Positions 9,271 to 21,987 of a stretch of DNA of 64,000 nucleotides are shown piece by piece. The stretch is taken from NCBI GenBank assembly GCA_963713695.1, contig CAVQMU010000006.1:1-64000 (forward strand). The letters are read 5' to 3'. Within the stretch, counting starts at the first letter, position 1. Every line of letters begins with the position of its first letter. Under the pieces are notes generated by a model, which was not told where the DNA came from, did not search any database, and saw only the letters and a program-made list of their open reading frames with translations. This DNA comes from Rhodoblastus sp963713695. Its GTDB lineage: Bacteria > Pseudomonadota > Alphaproteobacteria > Rhizobiales > Beijerinckiaceae. A program made the translations under genes and the position numbers.

Positions 9271-10107
9271 TCAGCCCTTCTTCTTGGCTTTGTGACGCGA
9301 GGTCACAATGAACTTGGTGGTGGACTTGTTCGACCGGGTTTTCTTGCCCTTGGTCGGCTTGCCCCACGGCGTGACCGGATGACGGCCGCCGGATGTGCGG
9401 CCTTCGCCGCCGCCGTGCGGATGGTCGACCGGGTTCATGACGACGCCGCGATTGTGGGGCATGCGACCGAGCCAACGCTGGCGGCCGGCCTTGCCGATCG
9501 AGGTGTTCATGTGGTCAGGGTTCGACACCGCGCCGACCGTGCCGAAGCACTGGCCATGCACCAGGCGCTGCTCGCCGGAATTCAGGCGAACGATGACATA
9601 GCCCTGGTCGCGACCGACGATCTGCGCGTAGGAGCCGGCCGAACGGGCGATCGCGCCGCCCTTGCCGATCTTCATCTCGACATTGTGCACGATCGTGCCG
9701 ACCGGAATGGCGGCGAGCGGCATGGCGTTGCCGGGCTTCACGTCGACCTGCGGGCCGGCGACCACCTAATCGCCCGGCGAAAGCCGCTGCGGCGCGATGA
9801 TATAGGCCTGCTCGCCGTCCTCATAGGAAATGAGCGCGATGAAGGAGGTGCGGTTGGGATCGTATTCGATCCGCTCGACCTTGGCGACGCCTTCCTTGCG
9901 ACGCTTGAAGTCGATGATGCGATAGGTCTGCTTGTGGCCGCCGCCGCGAAAACGCACGGTGATGCGGCCATTGTTGTTGCGTCCGCCGGAGGAGGATTGA
10001 CCCTCCGTCAGCTTCTTGACCGGCTTGCCCTTGTAGAGCTCGCTGCGGTCGACGATCACGAGCTGGCGAAGGCTCGGCGTGATCGGCTTGAATGTCTTGA
10101 GTGCCAT
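9271..10107 (-). CDS. rplB: 50S ribosomal protein L2 with an in-frame TAG
   Basis: L2 is essential for subunit association and peptidyl transfer. N-terminal half: MALKTFKPITPSLRQLVIVD ... SSGGRNNNGRITVRFRGGGH; C-terminal half: SNPDHMNTSIGKAGRQRWLG and the invariant histidine segment MNPVDHPHGGGEGRTSGG. The two halves are in the same frame but separated by one TAG at 9766-9768, in LSPGD-stop-VVAGPQ. Lysine (AAG) would be a natural residue there, one substitution away. Total 278 codons, exactly family size. Most likely a base error; true readthrough is possible but unsupported. Confidence 0.93.
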
Positions 10108-10130
10108 CGGCCTGTTTCCTTATCGCCTGC

Positions 10131-10427
10131 TCAGAGCCCGGTGGTCACGTCGATCTTCTGGCCTTCGGCCAGAGTCACAACCGCGCTCTTGATGTCGGAA
10201 CGCACGCCGCGCGTCCCCTTGAACACTTTCTTCTTGCCCTTGCGGACCAGCGTGTTGACCGCCTCGACCTTCACGTCGAACAGCCGCTCGATGGCCGACT
10301 TGATCTGGTGTTTGGTCGCGTCGATGCGGACCTTGAACACAAACTTGTTCTGCTCGGACGCGATCGTCGCCTTTTCGGTGATGACCGGCGCGACGATGAC
10401 GTCGTAATGGCGCGGATCCTGGCTCAT
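10131..10427 (-). CDS. rplW: 50S ribosomal protein L23
   Basis: Intact, 98 residues. MSQDPRHYDVIVAPVITEKA ... FKVRIDATKHQIKSAIERLF is typical L23, at the exit-tunnel rim where trigger factor and SRP dock. The start overlaps the rplD stop by 4 bases. Confidence 0.97.
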   Translation of the reverse strand: MSQDPRHYDVIVAPVITEKATIASEQNKFVFKVRIDATKHQIKSAIERLFDVKVEAVNTLVRKGKKKVFKGTRGVRSDIKSAVVTLAEGQKIDVTTGL

Positions 10428-11045
10428 TTGAAGCGCGCCTCCAGCGCATCGATCGCCGCCTTGGTCAGCACGAGCTTTTCGCGGCGGAGAATGTCATAGA
10501 CGTTGATGCCCTGAACCGGCAGCACGTCGATCTGCGGAATGTTGCGGGCCGCGAGGGCGAAATTCGCCTTCACTTCGGCGCCGTCGATGATCAGCGCGTT
10601 CTTCAGGCCGAGCTTGGCGAAATTCGCCCTGAGAACGGCCGTCTTGGGCTCGGCGGCGTCCGCCGATTCCCAGACGATGATGCCGCCGTCCTTCGCCTTG
10701 GCCGAAAGAGCATGTTTCAGCGCCAGCGCGCGAACCTTCTTGTTCAGGTTATGCGCATGCGAGCGCACGACCGGACCGAAGGCGCGACCACCGCCGCGGA
10801 ACTGCGGCACGCGGGCCGAGCCGTGACGGGCGGAGCCGGTGCCCTTCTGCTTGTACATCTTCTTGCCGGTGCGGGCGATGTCGGCGCGGTTCTTGACCGC
10901 GTGGGTGCCGGCGCGGCGCTTGGCGAGCTGATAGCGCACCATGCGCGCGATCAGGTCGGCGCGCGGCTCGAGGCCGAAGATGGCGTCGTACAGGTCGATC
11001 GGACCCGGCAGTCGAGCCGTCAAGGGAGGTGATGTCGATTTTCAC
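10424..11045 (-). CDS. rplD: 50S ribosomal protein L4 (GTG start, one frameshift)
   Basis: L4 lines the exit tunnel. It starts at a GTG (MKIDITSLDGSTAGS), followed by an early one-base indel near 11003, then IDLYDAIFGLEPRADLIARM and the tunnel loop KMYKQKGTGSARHGSARVPQ. The end is ..LEARFK overlapping the rplW start. 206 residues after repair. In enterobacteria L4 represses its own operon; nothing here shows whether it does so in this organism. Confidence 0.93.
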
Positions 11046-11048
11046 GGC

Positions 11049-11789
11049 TCAGGCCTCCGGAGCTTGGGTTGCGGCCGGCGCCGGGCTGACTCGGACCCGG
11101 CTTCGGCAGCCTGGTCGGCCATGCGGAACTTGCCCGGCTTCGGCGCGTCGGCGGGAAGAGCCTTCTTCACGGCGTCGCGGATGAAGATCCAGCTGCCGGC
11201 GTGCCCGGAACGGCGCCTTCGACCAGGATCAGGCCGCGCTCGACGTCGGTCTGGACGACGCGCAGGTTCTGCGTGGTCACGCGATCGGTGCCCATATGGC
11301 CGGCCATCTTCTTGTTCTTGAAGGTCTTGCCGGGATCCTGGCGGCCGCCGGTCGAACCATGCGAGCGGTGCGAAAGCGACACGCCGTGGGTGGCGCGGAG
11401 GCCGCCGAAGAGCCAGCGCTTCATCGGGCCGGCGAAGCCCTTGCCGAGCTGGTGCCGGTAACGTCGACGAACTGGCCGACGACGAAATGGTCGGCGGTGA
11501 TCTCGGCGCCGACCGGCAGCAGATCGCTTTCCTCGACGCGGAATTCGGCGAGCTTCAGCTTCGGCTCGACCTTCGCCACCGCGAAGCGGCCGCGTTCGGC
11601 CTTGGAAACGTTCTTGACCTTCGCGCGGCCGATGCCGAGCTGAACGGCGGTATAGCCGTTCTGCGCCTTGGTCCGATGCGCGACGACCTGACCGCCGTCG
11701 ATCTTCAATACCGTGACCGGCACATGTTCGCCGCTGTCCGTGAAGACGCGGGTCATGCCGACCTTCTGTGCGATGACGCCTGACCGCAT
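11049..11789 (-). CDS. rplC: 50S ribosomal protein L3 (several frameshifts)
   Basis: L3 helps start 50S assembly and reaches the peptidyl transferase centre. Starts MRSGVIAQKVGMTRVFTDSG; the middle GLRATHGVSLSHRSHGSTGG and NKKMAGHMG are the conserved extension. Frame changes lie near 11437, 11202 and 11083. The repaired C-terminus is an alphaproteobacterial Ala/Glu/Pro-rich tail ending ..APEA, three bases before the rplD GTG. Confidence 0.9.
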
Positions 11790-11838
11790 GGTTCTTTTCC
11801 CTTAAGGCGCATTCACTTGTGAATGGAAGAGGCGCCGC

Positions 11839-11859
11839 GAGACGTTGTGAAAACGTCTC
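11839..11859. other. stem-loop in the rpsJ-rplC spacer
   Basis: An 8-bp perfect stem (gagacgtt / aacgtctc, 5-base loop) lies in the 79-base spacer between rpsJ and rplC. There is no T-run, so it is not a standard terminator. It may be an RNA processing or regulatory hairpin; this is an inference from position only. Confidence 0.35.
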
Positions 11860-11868
11860 AATTCGAAG

Positions 11869-12178
11869 TTAGAGCTTGATCTCGACGTCGACGCCCGCGG
11901 CAAGGTCGAGCTTCATCAAAGCGTCGACCGTCTGCGGGGTCGGATCGACAATGTCCAGGACCCGCTTGTGCGTGCGGATTTCGAACTGTTCGCGCGACTT
12001 CTTGTCCACGTGGGGCGAGCGGTTCACCGTGAACTTCTCGATCCGCGTCGGCAAGCGGGATCGGACCACGCACCTGGGCGCCCGTGCGCTTGGCGGTGGA
12101 GACGATTTCCTTCGTCGAGGTGTCGAGAATCCGGTGATCGAACGCTTTCAGGCGGATGCGGATGTTCTGGCCGTTCAT
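11869..12178 (-). CDS. rpsJ: 30S ribosomal protein S10 (one frameshift)
   Basis: S10/NusE, also part of transcription antitermination complexes. Starts MNGQNIRIRLKAFDHRILDT; after PIPLPTR the frame changes (one extra base near 12058) and ends IEKFTVNRSPHVDKKSREQF ... VDVEIKL. 102 residues after repair. It follows tuf, as is usual in alphaproteobacteria. Confidence 0.93.
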
Positions 12179-12251
12179 TTACTAAATCCCTTGGATTGCA
12201 TCCATTGTTGAACCGACGCGGGAAAATCCCGCGTCAGCGCGACCCGCGTGA

Positions 12252-13443
<1,192 letters not shown>

Positions 13444-13482
13444 GGCCCGGACTCCTTAGCGTGTTCAGTGGTTGCAAATGCC

Positions 13483-15558
<2,076 letters not shown>

Positions 15559-15569
15559 GATCGAATTCC

Positions 15570-16040
15570 TTACCAGCGATAGTGCGAGAAGGCGCGGTTG
15601 GCTTCCGCCATCCGGTGCGTGTCTTCGCGCTTCTTGACCGCGTTGCCGCGGTTGTTCGAGGCGTCGAGCAGCTCGGCCGAAAGACGGTCGACCATGGTCT
15701 TGTCGTTGCGATCGCGAGCCGCCGAAATGATCCAGCGGATGGCGAGGGCCTGGCGGCGCTCGGTGCGGACTTCGACCGGCACCTGGTAGGTGGCGCCGCC
15801 GACGCGACGCGAACGGACTTCGATGGCCGGAGCGACGTTTTCAAGCGCCTGCTTGAAGATCGCCAGCGGATCGGACTTTGCCTTGGACTGAACGATATCG
15901 AAAGCGCCGTAAACGATCTGTTCGGCAGACGACTTCTTGCCGTCGTACATGATGGAGTTCATGAACTTGGCAAGCACGGTGTCGCCATACTTGGCGTCCG
16001 GAATGACTTCGCGCTTTTCAGCGGAGTGGCGGCGAGACAT
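15570..16040 (-). CDS. rpsG: 30S ribosomal protein S7
   Basis: Intact, 156 residues: MSRRHSAEKREVIPDAKYGD ... MAEANRAFSHYRW. S7 organises the 3' domain of 16S rRNA and is the autogenous regulator of the str operon in E. coli. It lies 20 bases after rpsL and 11 bases before fusA. Confidence 0.98.
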   Translation of the reverse strand: MSRRHSAEKREVIPDAKYGDTVLAKFMNSIMYDGKKSSAEQIVYGAFDIVQSKAKSDPLAIFKQALENVAPAIEVRSRRVGGATYQVPVEVRTERRQALAIRWIISAARDRNDKTMVDRLSAELLDASNNRGNAVKKREDTHRMAEANRAFSHYRW

Positions 16041-16060
16041 ATTCGCTCCTTATCTAAATC

Positions 16061-16432
16061 TTACTTCGGACGCTTCGCGCCGTACTTGGAACGGCGTTGC
16101 TTGCGGTCCTTGACGCCCTGGGTATCGAGGACGCCGCGCAGAATGTGATAACGGACGCCGGGCAAATCCTTGACGCGGCCGCCGCGGATCATGACCACGG
16201 AATGCTCTTGCAGGTTGTGGCCTTCGCCGGGAATATAGCCGATGACCTCAAAGCCATTCGTGAGGCGCACCTTGGCGACCTTGCGAAGCGCCGAGTTCGG
16301 CTTCTTCGGCGTGGTCGTATAGACACGCGTGCAGACGCCGCGCTTCTGCGGGCTTGCCTGCATGTGGCGGGCCTTTTCACGATAGGTTTTCGGTTGCCGC
16401 GGCTTGCGGATCAACTGGCTGATTGTCGGCAT
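16061..16432 (-). CDS. rpsL: 30S ribosomal protein S12
   Basis: Intact, 123 residues: MPTISQLIRKPRQPKTYREK ... KKPNSALRKVAKVRLTNGFE. The streptomycin-site segment TPKKPNSALRK carries lysine and GEGHNLQEHSVV follows, so no resistance substitution is seen at the usual Lys43 or Lys88 positions. The ATG at 16432 gives the family N-terminus. First gene of the str operon. Confidence 0.98.
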   Translation of the reverse strand: MPTISQLIRKPRQPKTYREKARHMQASPQKRGVCTRVYTTTPKKPNSALRKVAKVRLTNGFEVIGYIPGEGHNLQEHSVVMIRGGRVKDLPGVRYHILRGVLDTQGVKDRKQRRSKYGAKRPK

Positions 16433-16867
16433 CCATCGCCCTTCCGAAGCGAACAGTGAAACATTTTTCTCCGAAACGGCGACTGCCCGCCGGCTCGGTT
16501 GCCCCACCAACAGTTCCAACCTGAAAGGCCGGAGGACCATATGGCGAAACAAACAGCGCCCTCAGCCCAAAGGGCTTCCGGCGCTAAAAGACAGAGGACC
16601 AACGCGCAAGCGCCGTTCGTGTCGATGGTCGATTTCCCGGAGGAAACCGGATGACTGTTAAGTCGCAATGCTGGTCGACAGCGTTTAGACTGCTTGGGTT
16701 TCCAGCGAGGTGCCGGAAAACATGCCCGTCTACGGCCTGTCTGAGTGCCGCGGAACATATGCGTGAGTTTCTTGGCCGTCAACCCGTTTTTGTCGGCATT
16801 TCGAAGTATTTTGAGACGAATTGGCCTCATTTTTGGACATCGTAAACCTCGGGAAGGACACGGATTC
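16433..16867. promoter_or_regulatory. str operon leader and divergent intergenic region
   Basis: About 435 bases without a confident gene between rpsL and the SRPBCC gene. Positions 16555-16585 form a two-part hairpin (agcgcc .. agccc .. gggct .. ggcgct), well placed to be a leader structure of the str operon on the minus strand. On the plus strand 16541-16654 is a 37-codon open frame (MAKQTAPSAQRASGAKR...) with a strong GGAGG seven bases upstream, but it overlaps this hairpin. No convincing -35/-10 could be picked by eye. Confidence 0.45.
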
Positions 16868-17368
16868 ATGACAGACACCCAATGCCGGACCGGCGCAGAG
16901 GGCCGCGAACTCTGGCTCGAAGCGCGGATGGACGCGCCCCCCGCAAAGCTCTTCGCCGCCTGGACCCGCCCGGAGCTGATCAAGCGCTGGTTCACCCCTG
17001 CCCCATGGTCCGTCGCGTCTGCCGAGACCGATTTGCGCGTTGGCGGGGCCACTCGAATCGTCATGCGCGGCCCGGATCGCGCGGAATTTCCAAATCGCGG
17101 CGTTTATCTGGAGATCGTTTCGAATCGGCGGCTGGTCTTTACGGACGCCCACGTGGACGCGTGGACGCCGTCCGAAAAGCCCTTCATGACAGGCGTCCTT
17201 GACGTCCTGCCCGAAGGAAGTGGAACGCTCTACCGGGCGCGGCTGCTTCACTGGTCCGCCGCCGACCGCGAACAGCACGAAGCCATGGGCTTTCATCAAG
17301 GCTGGCCTGTCGCGACCGGGCAACTGGCCGCGCTTGTCGTAACCCCGGACATGGGAGAGCGGCCGTGA
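16868..17368 (+). CDS. SRPBCC (AHSA1-type) domain protein
   Basis: 166 residues. The pattern ..LEARMDAPPAKLFAAWTRPE LIKRWFTP.. at the start and ..EQHEAMGFHQGWP near the end is the AHSA1-like START fold, a hydrophobic-pocket family with varied, mostly unknown ligands. The ATG at 16868 is preferred to an upstream in-frame ATG (16745) because homology begins there and a purine-rich GGAAGGAC lies upstream. It overlaps the next gene by 4 bases (GTGA), so they are probably co-transcribed. Specific substrate unknown. Confidence 0.85.
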   Translation: MTDTQCRTGAEGRELWLEARMDAPPAKLFAAWTRPELIKRWFTPAPWSVASAETDLRVGGATRIVMRGPDRAEFPNRGVYLEIVSNRRLVFTDAHVDAWTPSEKPFMTGVLDVLPEGSGTLYRARLLHWSAADREQHEAMGFHQGWPVATGQLAALVVTPDMGERP

Positions 17369-17784
17369 AATCCTGTCGCAAGGAACTCTGGTTCGAGACG
17401 CCCGGGCGTCGCGCCTTTCTCAACATCACGCCGCAGGTCGAGGCGGCGGTGGAAGAAAGCGGCGTGCGCGAGGGCCTGTGCCTCGTTAACGCCATGCACA
17501 TCACCGCCTCCGTCTTCATCAATGACGACGAGAGCGGGTTGCACCGGGATTACGACGTCTGGCTCGAAAAGCTGGCTCCGCACGAGCCGGTTTCCGGCTA
17601 TCGCCACAACCGGACCGGCGAGGACAATGCGGACGCCCACATGAAGCGGCAGGTGATGGGCCGCGAGGTCGTGGTTGCGATCACGGAGGGCAAGCTCGAC
17701 TTCGGGCCGTGGGAGCAGATTTTTTACGGAGAATTTGATGGGGGACGGCGAAAGAGGGCGCTGATAAAAATCATCGGCGAATGA
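17365..17784 (+). CDS. YjbQ family protein (UPF0047)
   Basis: 139 residues, GTG start overlapping the previous stop. The family blocks are clear: NAMHITASVFINDDESGLHR, YRHNRTGEDNADAHMKRQ, GREVVVAITEGKLDFGPWEQ and EFDGGRRKRALIKIIGE. YjbQ proteins form a small beta fold with conserved His residues; some members have weak secondary thiamine-phosphate synthase activity, but the physiological role is unsettled. Co-transcription with the SRPBCC gene is likely. Confidence 0.9.
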   Translation: MKSCRKELWFETPGRRAFLNITPQVEAAVEESGVREGLCLVNAMHITASVFINDDESGLHRDYDVWLEKLAPHEPVSGYRHNRTGEDNADAHMKRQVMGREVVVAITEGKLDFGPWEQIFYGEFDGGRRKRALIKIIGE

Positions 17785-17818
17785 GGCCACTGATTCTCCC
17801 CCTTAACTTGGTGCCCCA

Positions 17819-18502
17819 ATGCATGACAAAAATATAATTAATATTATGGCTTGGCTCACATTAGCAGACAGTGATTACGTTTCTGCTAGAACATTGCTCC
17901 TAAATGGAATGCTCCCTCAAGGTGCGATGCTTGCAAATACATCTATTGAAAAATACCTAAAAATGATTCACCTAATTAAAAGCACGACGTTCAAACAATA
18001 TGGAAAATTTTCTCATAATATAACAAATTTATATAAGCACCTAATCGACAACAAGCACTCAACGTTAGCAATAAATGAGTCGTTCTTGAATTTATTGGTA
18101 ACTGTATACGAATCTCGGTATTTCGATCATCTCAAGGACGGATTTAATTTCGCAATAAATCGAAACAAATTAATTGTAGGACTTGATGAGAGCGTATTTA
18201 GAATCAGAACAGGGCTATATCTATTGGGCGACGGTCCGCAAACCGCATTCGATAAATGGCGGTCCGAAAATTATCCCCCGTTAATCACAATGAATCATTC
18301 CTTTGGCACCGCCGATAGGGCCGCCGCGTTCGACGGCAATTCACAATGGTACGAAATGCGAGTTATCAACGGAACTTGGATGTCGGCACAATATCAAGGA
18401 TCTGCATCTGATGATGATGTTTATGATTTGAGTGGGCTTCAATCTGGCTCCAATGAACGGGAGTTTATTTTACAAGCTCCACCGGCTCTCATTCCTGACT
18501 AA
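17819..18502 (+). CDS. AT-rich HEPN-like protein, probably acquired
   Basis: 227 residues in a sharply AT-rich patch (17819-18290), unlike its GC-rich neighbours. The N-terminal 120 residues look like a HEPN helical domain: WLTLADSDYVSARTLLLNGM, ANTSIEKYLKMIHLIKS, then FSHNITNLYKHL, which matches the usual H-D-L-x-x-L helix. No clear catalytic RX4-6H motif is seen (only RYFDH). The last 85 residues (from about PPLITMNHSF) have a different, less AT-rich composition and no recognisable family. No obvious MNT nucleotidyltransferase partner is adjacent. Function unknown; acquisition by transfer is likely from base composition. Confidence 0.7.
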   Translation: MHDKNIINIMAWLTLADSDYVSARTLLLNGMLPQGAMLANTSIEKYLKMIHLIKSTTFKQYGKFSHNITNLYKHLIDNKHSTLAINESFLNLLVTVYESRYFDHLKDGFNFAINRNKLIVGLDESVFRIRTGLYLLGDGPQTAFDKWRSENYPPLITMNHSFGTADRAAAFDGNSQWYEMRVINGTWMSAQYQGSASDDDVYDLSGLQSGSNEREFILQAPPALIPD

Positions 18503-18606
18503 GGTTGTCTGAAGCACTCATGCTTCGTCCGCTTTCATTCTTGAGGGGAAGGGTCGCTTGCGCCCCCTACCCTAAAACTCTAAACCTCGCGAAAGCCGAG
18601 GGCCTC

Positions 18607-19866
18607 ATGACCAATTTCCAGCCGAAATCCGATTTCCTGCGCACGCTTTCCGCACGGGGTTTCATCCATCAGTGCTCCGACATGGAAGCGCTGGACCGGA
18701 AGGCGCTGGCCGGCGAGCTCATCGCCTATATCGGCTTCGACTGCACCGCCCCCTCCCTGCATGTCGGCTCGCTGCTGCCGATCATGATGCTGCACTGGCT
18801 GCAACAGACCGGCGGCAAGCCGATCACTCTTATGGGCGGCGGCACGACTTCGCGTCGGCGACCCCTCCGGCAAGGACGAAAGCCGGAAAATGCTCACCGT
18901 CGAGCAGATCGAGGCCAACAAGCAGTCGATTCGCAAGGTGTTCGAGAAATTCCTTCGCTTCGGCGCAGAAAAAACCGACGCGCTGATGTCGGACAACGAA
19001 GAATGGCTGTGCAAGCTCAACTACATCGATTTTTTGCGCGACGTGGGACGACACTTCTCCGTCAATCGCATGATGGCGATGGATTCGGTCAAGATGCGGC
19101 TCGAGCGCGAGCACGAGCTGTCCTTCATCGAATTCAACTACATGTGTCTGCAAGCCTATGACTTCGTTGAATTAAACCGCCGACATGGCTGCCTGTTGCA
19201 GATGGGCGGCTCGGACCAGTGGGGCAATATCGTCACCGGCCTCGACCTGGGACGCCGCATGGGGACGCCGCAGCTTTACGCCCTGACCTCGCCGCTGCTG
19301 ACCACCGCCTCGGGGGCGAAAATGGGCAAGACCGCCGCCGGCGCCGTCTGGCTCAACGAGGACATGCTGCCGTCTACGATTATTGGCAATATTGGCGCAA
19401 CGCCGAGGACGCCGATGTCGTGCGCTTCCTGAAACTGTTCACGACGCTGCCATTGGACGAGATTTCAAAGCTCGCGGCGCTCCAGGGGTCGGACATCAAC
19501 GAGGCCAAGAAGATCCTGGCCAACGAGGCCACGGCCCTGCTGCACGGCCGCGCCGCCGCCGAGGCCGCCGCCGACACAGCGCGGAAAACATTTGAGGAAG
19601 GCGTGCTGGCGCAGAGCCTGCCGACGATCGCCGTGCCTTCGGCCGAGATCGCTGCGGGGCTGGGCGTTTTGTCGGCCTTCGTCAAGGCGGGCCTGACGCC
19701 CTCGACTGGCGAAGCGCGCCGCCAGATCAAGGGCGGCGGGTTGAAGCTCAATGACGCGACGGTGACCGATGAGCGCTATGTGCTGCGGCAGGCGGATTTT
19801 GCGGCTGAGGGCGTGGCCAAGCTTTCGGTCGGCAAGAAGAAGCACGTGCTGCTGAAGCCGGAGTGA
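18607..19866 (+). CDS. tyrS: tyrosyl-tRNA synthetase (two frameshifts)
   Basis: Class I synthetase charging tRNA-Tyr. The HIGH-like motif LHVGSLLP lies near residue 54, GGSDQWGNI near the middle, and KMGKT serves as the KMSKS loop; the C-terminus has an S4 RNA-binding domain (GEARRQIKGGGLKLND). An extra T near 18850 (ACTTCGCGTC) and a missing base near 19373 before VYDYWQYWRN break the frame. Repaired length about 418 residues. The ATG at 18607 starts MTNFQPKSDFLRTLSARGF, the usual N-terminus. Confidence 0.93.
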
Positions 19867-19880
19867 GGCGTTGGGGCGGC

Positions 19881-21065
19881 TTACCGCCCCGCGAAAAACC
19901 CCTTCATCCGCCTGAGCGCCTCAGCCATGTGCGCTTCTCCCCCCGCGTAAGAGAGCCGCAACGACAAATGGCCAAGCGTGGGGTCGAAATCGACTCCCGG
20001 CGTCGCCGCCACGCCAGCGCTGTGCAGCAGGTCGTGGCAGAGCGCGGTTGAATCCTGCGAGAACCGGCTGATATTCGCATAGATGTAAAAGGCGCCGTCA
20101 GCGGGGGCGAGATCATCAAGCCCCAAGGCGGGCAGCCCGTCGAGCAGCAGGTCGCGGTTGCGGCGATAGCCCTCCTTCACCGCCTCCAGCTCGTCGCCTG
20201 CGTCAAAGGCCGCCTCGGCGGCGATCTGCGACAGAGTTGGCGCGGAAATCGCCAGCGATTGCTGCAATCGCTCCAAAGGTCGCGAAAACTCCGGCGGCGC
20301 GACCAGCCAGCCGATTCGCCAGCCGGTCATGCAATAATATTTGGAGAAGGAATTGACGATCATCGCCTGGTCGGTGAAGGCCAGCGCCGTCTGCGCCGGG
20401 CGCGAAAAAGTCAGGCCGTGGTAGATTTCGTCCGAGATCAGCGCCACGCCCTCGGCGTCGCAGAATTCGGCGATGTCGCGCAAATCCTCGTCGGCGAGCA
20501 TGACGCCGGTCGGATTGGCCGGGCTCATCACCAGCACGCCGTCGAGCTTTTGCTTGGCGTGGATTTTTCGCAAGCTCGCCGCCGTCATGGCGAAGCGGTT
20601 TTCCTTGTTGACGGGGACATCGACCGTTTCGACGCCCAGGGCGGAAAAGATGTTGCGATAGGCCGGATAGCCCGGGCTCGAGATAGCCACCCGCGCTCCC
20701 GCGTCGAACTGCGCGAGAAAAGCCATGATGAAGCCGCCCGACGATCCAGTTGTCACGACAATGCGCTGCGGATCGACCGAGATGGCGTGGGCATCGCGGT
20801 AATGGCGGGCGATGCGCTGGCGGAGGCTGTAAAGTCCGAGAGCGTCGGTATAGCCGACCGGCTGCCCGGCGAGCGCGGCTATGGCGGCCTCGCGGACGCG
20901 GCGCGGCGGCGGTGCGCAGGGTTCGCCCACTTCCATATGGATGATTTTTGCGCCCGCCTGCTCCAGCAGGGTCAATTCTCGTTTCACGTCCATGGCGATG
21001 AACGGCGCGATGGCGGCGCGGCGCGATGGCGAGACGAGCCTGTTTTCTGTCGCTGATAAAGTCAT
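19881..21065 (-). CDS. PLP-dependent class I/II aminotransferase
   Basis: Intact, 394 residues. The fold-type I signature is complete: Asn184 in SPANPTG, Asp212 and Tyr215 in SDEIYHG, Lys242 in NSFSKYYCMTGWR and Arg250. Best match by pattern is the aspartate/alanine-type aminotransferase group widespread in Rhizobiales; the true amino donor cannot be told from sequence. It is convergent with tyrS, 14 bases from its stop, and divergent from the next gene. Confidence 0.93.
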   Translation of the reverse strand: MTLSATENRLVSPSRRAAIAPFIAMDVKRELTLLEQAGAKIIHMEVGEPCAPPPRRVREAAIAALAGQPVGYTDALGLYSLRQRIARHYRDAHAISVDPQRIVVTTGSSGGFIMAFLAQFDAGARVAISSPGYPAYRNIFSALGVETVDVPVNKENRFAMTAASLRKIHAKQKLDGVLVMSPANPTGVMLADEDLRDIAEFCDAEGVALISDEIYHGLTFSRPAQTALAFTDQAMIVNSFSKYYCMTGWRIGWLVAPPEFSRPLERLQQSLAISAPTLSQIAAEAAFDAGDELEAVKEGYRRNRDLLLDGLPALGLDDLAPADGAFYIYANISRFSQDSTALCHDLLHSAGVAATPGVDFDPTLGHLSLRLSYAGGEAHMAEALRRMKGFFAGR

Positions 21066-21214
21066 GTTTTCGCCGTCAAATCAGAATTATGCCCCGTGAA
21101 ACGAAAGTGTAGCTTCAGCAAAAATGAATTGCCCGGAGCAAAATTGCGCCGCAATTCGACCCCAAGCAGATTTTAGTGCATAAACAGCGTTAGATTTTTC
21201 CATCGGAGTTGTCC

Positions 21215-21987
21215 ATGACTGACCGCCGCCGCAGGGCGACCCTCGCCGCCGCTTTGGCTTTCGCCGCTTTTGTCGTTCCGGCTCGCGCGGAATTCAACGA
21301 CGCGCAGAAGTCGGAGATCGAAAACATCATCCATTCCTATCTCGTCGCGCATCCAGAGGTGCTGCGCGAGGTTTCGGTGGAGCTGGAGAAGAAGCAGCGC
21401 GTCGAGGAAGCGGACCTGCGCAGCCACGCCATCAGCGACAACAAGCAGGAATTGTTCAATTCCCCCTTCCAGGCGGTCGTCGGCAATCCCAAGGGCAAGA
21501 TCACCCTGATCGAGTTCTTCGATTACAATTGCGGCTATTGCAAACGCGCCCTCGCGGATCTCGTGAGCCTGATGAAGGCGGAGCCGGAACTGCGCGTCGT
21601 GCTCAAGGATTTCCCGGTTCTCGGCCCGAATTCCGTGGACGCCGCCCAGGTCGCCTCCGCCGCCCGCAAGCAGATTTCCGGCGAGAAATTCCTCGAATTC
21701 CATCAAAAGCTGCTTTCGACCCACGGTCCGGTCGGCCGCGAACAGGCGCTGGCCGTGGCGCGCGAACTCGGCCTCGACATGGAAAAGCTGCAGAAGGATT
21801 TCGAAAGACCCGGCGATACGCGCGGGGCTCGAGGACATCATGAAGGTCGCGGATACGCTGAACCTGACGGGCACGCCGTCTTATGTCGTCGGCGACGAGG
21901 CCGTGGTCGGCGCGGTCGGGCTCGACCAGCTCAAGACCAAGGTCGAGGCCATGTCCAAATGCGGCAAGACCATCTGCTTGCAGCTAA
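21215..21987 (+). CDS. DsbA/DsbG-type periplasmic thioredoxin-fold protein (frameshifted)
   Basis: A signal peptide (RRRRATLAAALAFAAFVVPARA) is followed by a helical segment and a DsbA-like domain with the redox motif CGYC in FFDYNCGYCKRAL; the cis-Pro loop is LTGTPSYVVGD. It resembles the Com1/DsbA oxidoreductases of alphaproteobacteria that shuffle disulfides in the periplasm. The frame changes near 21812; the likely stop is TAA 21985-21987 after a second indel (..CGKTIC). The ATG at 21215 has CGGAG upstream. The 3' end meets the convergent coq10/ratA gene. Confidence 0.85.

Noticed and set aside
9271..10107. Pyrrolysine or other recoding at the rplB TAG
   Set aside because: L2 has no known need for an unusual residue here, and other genes appear to stop at TAG; a base error is simpler.
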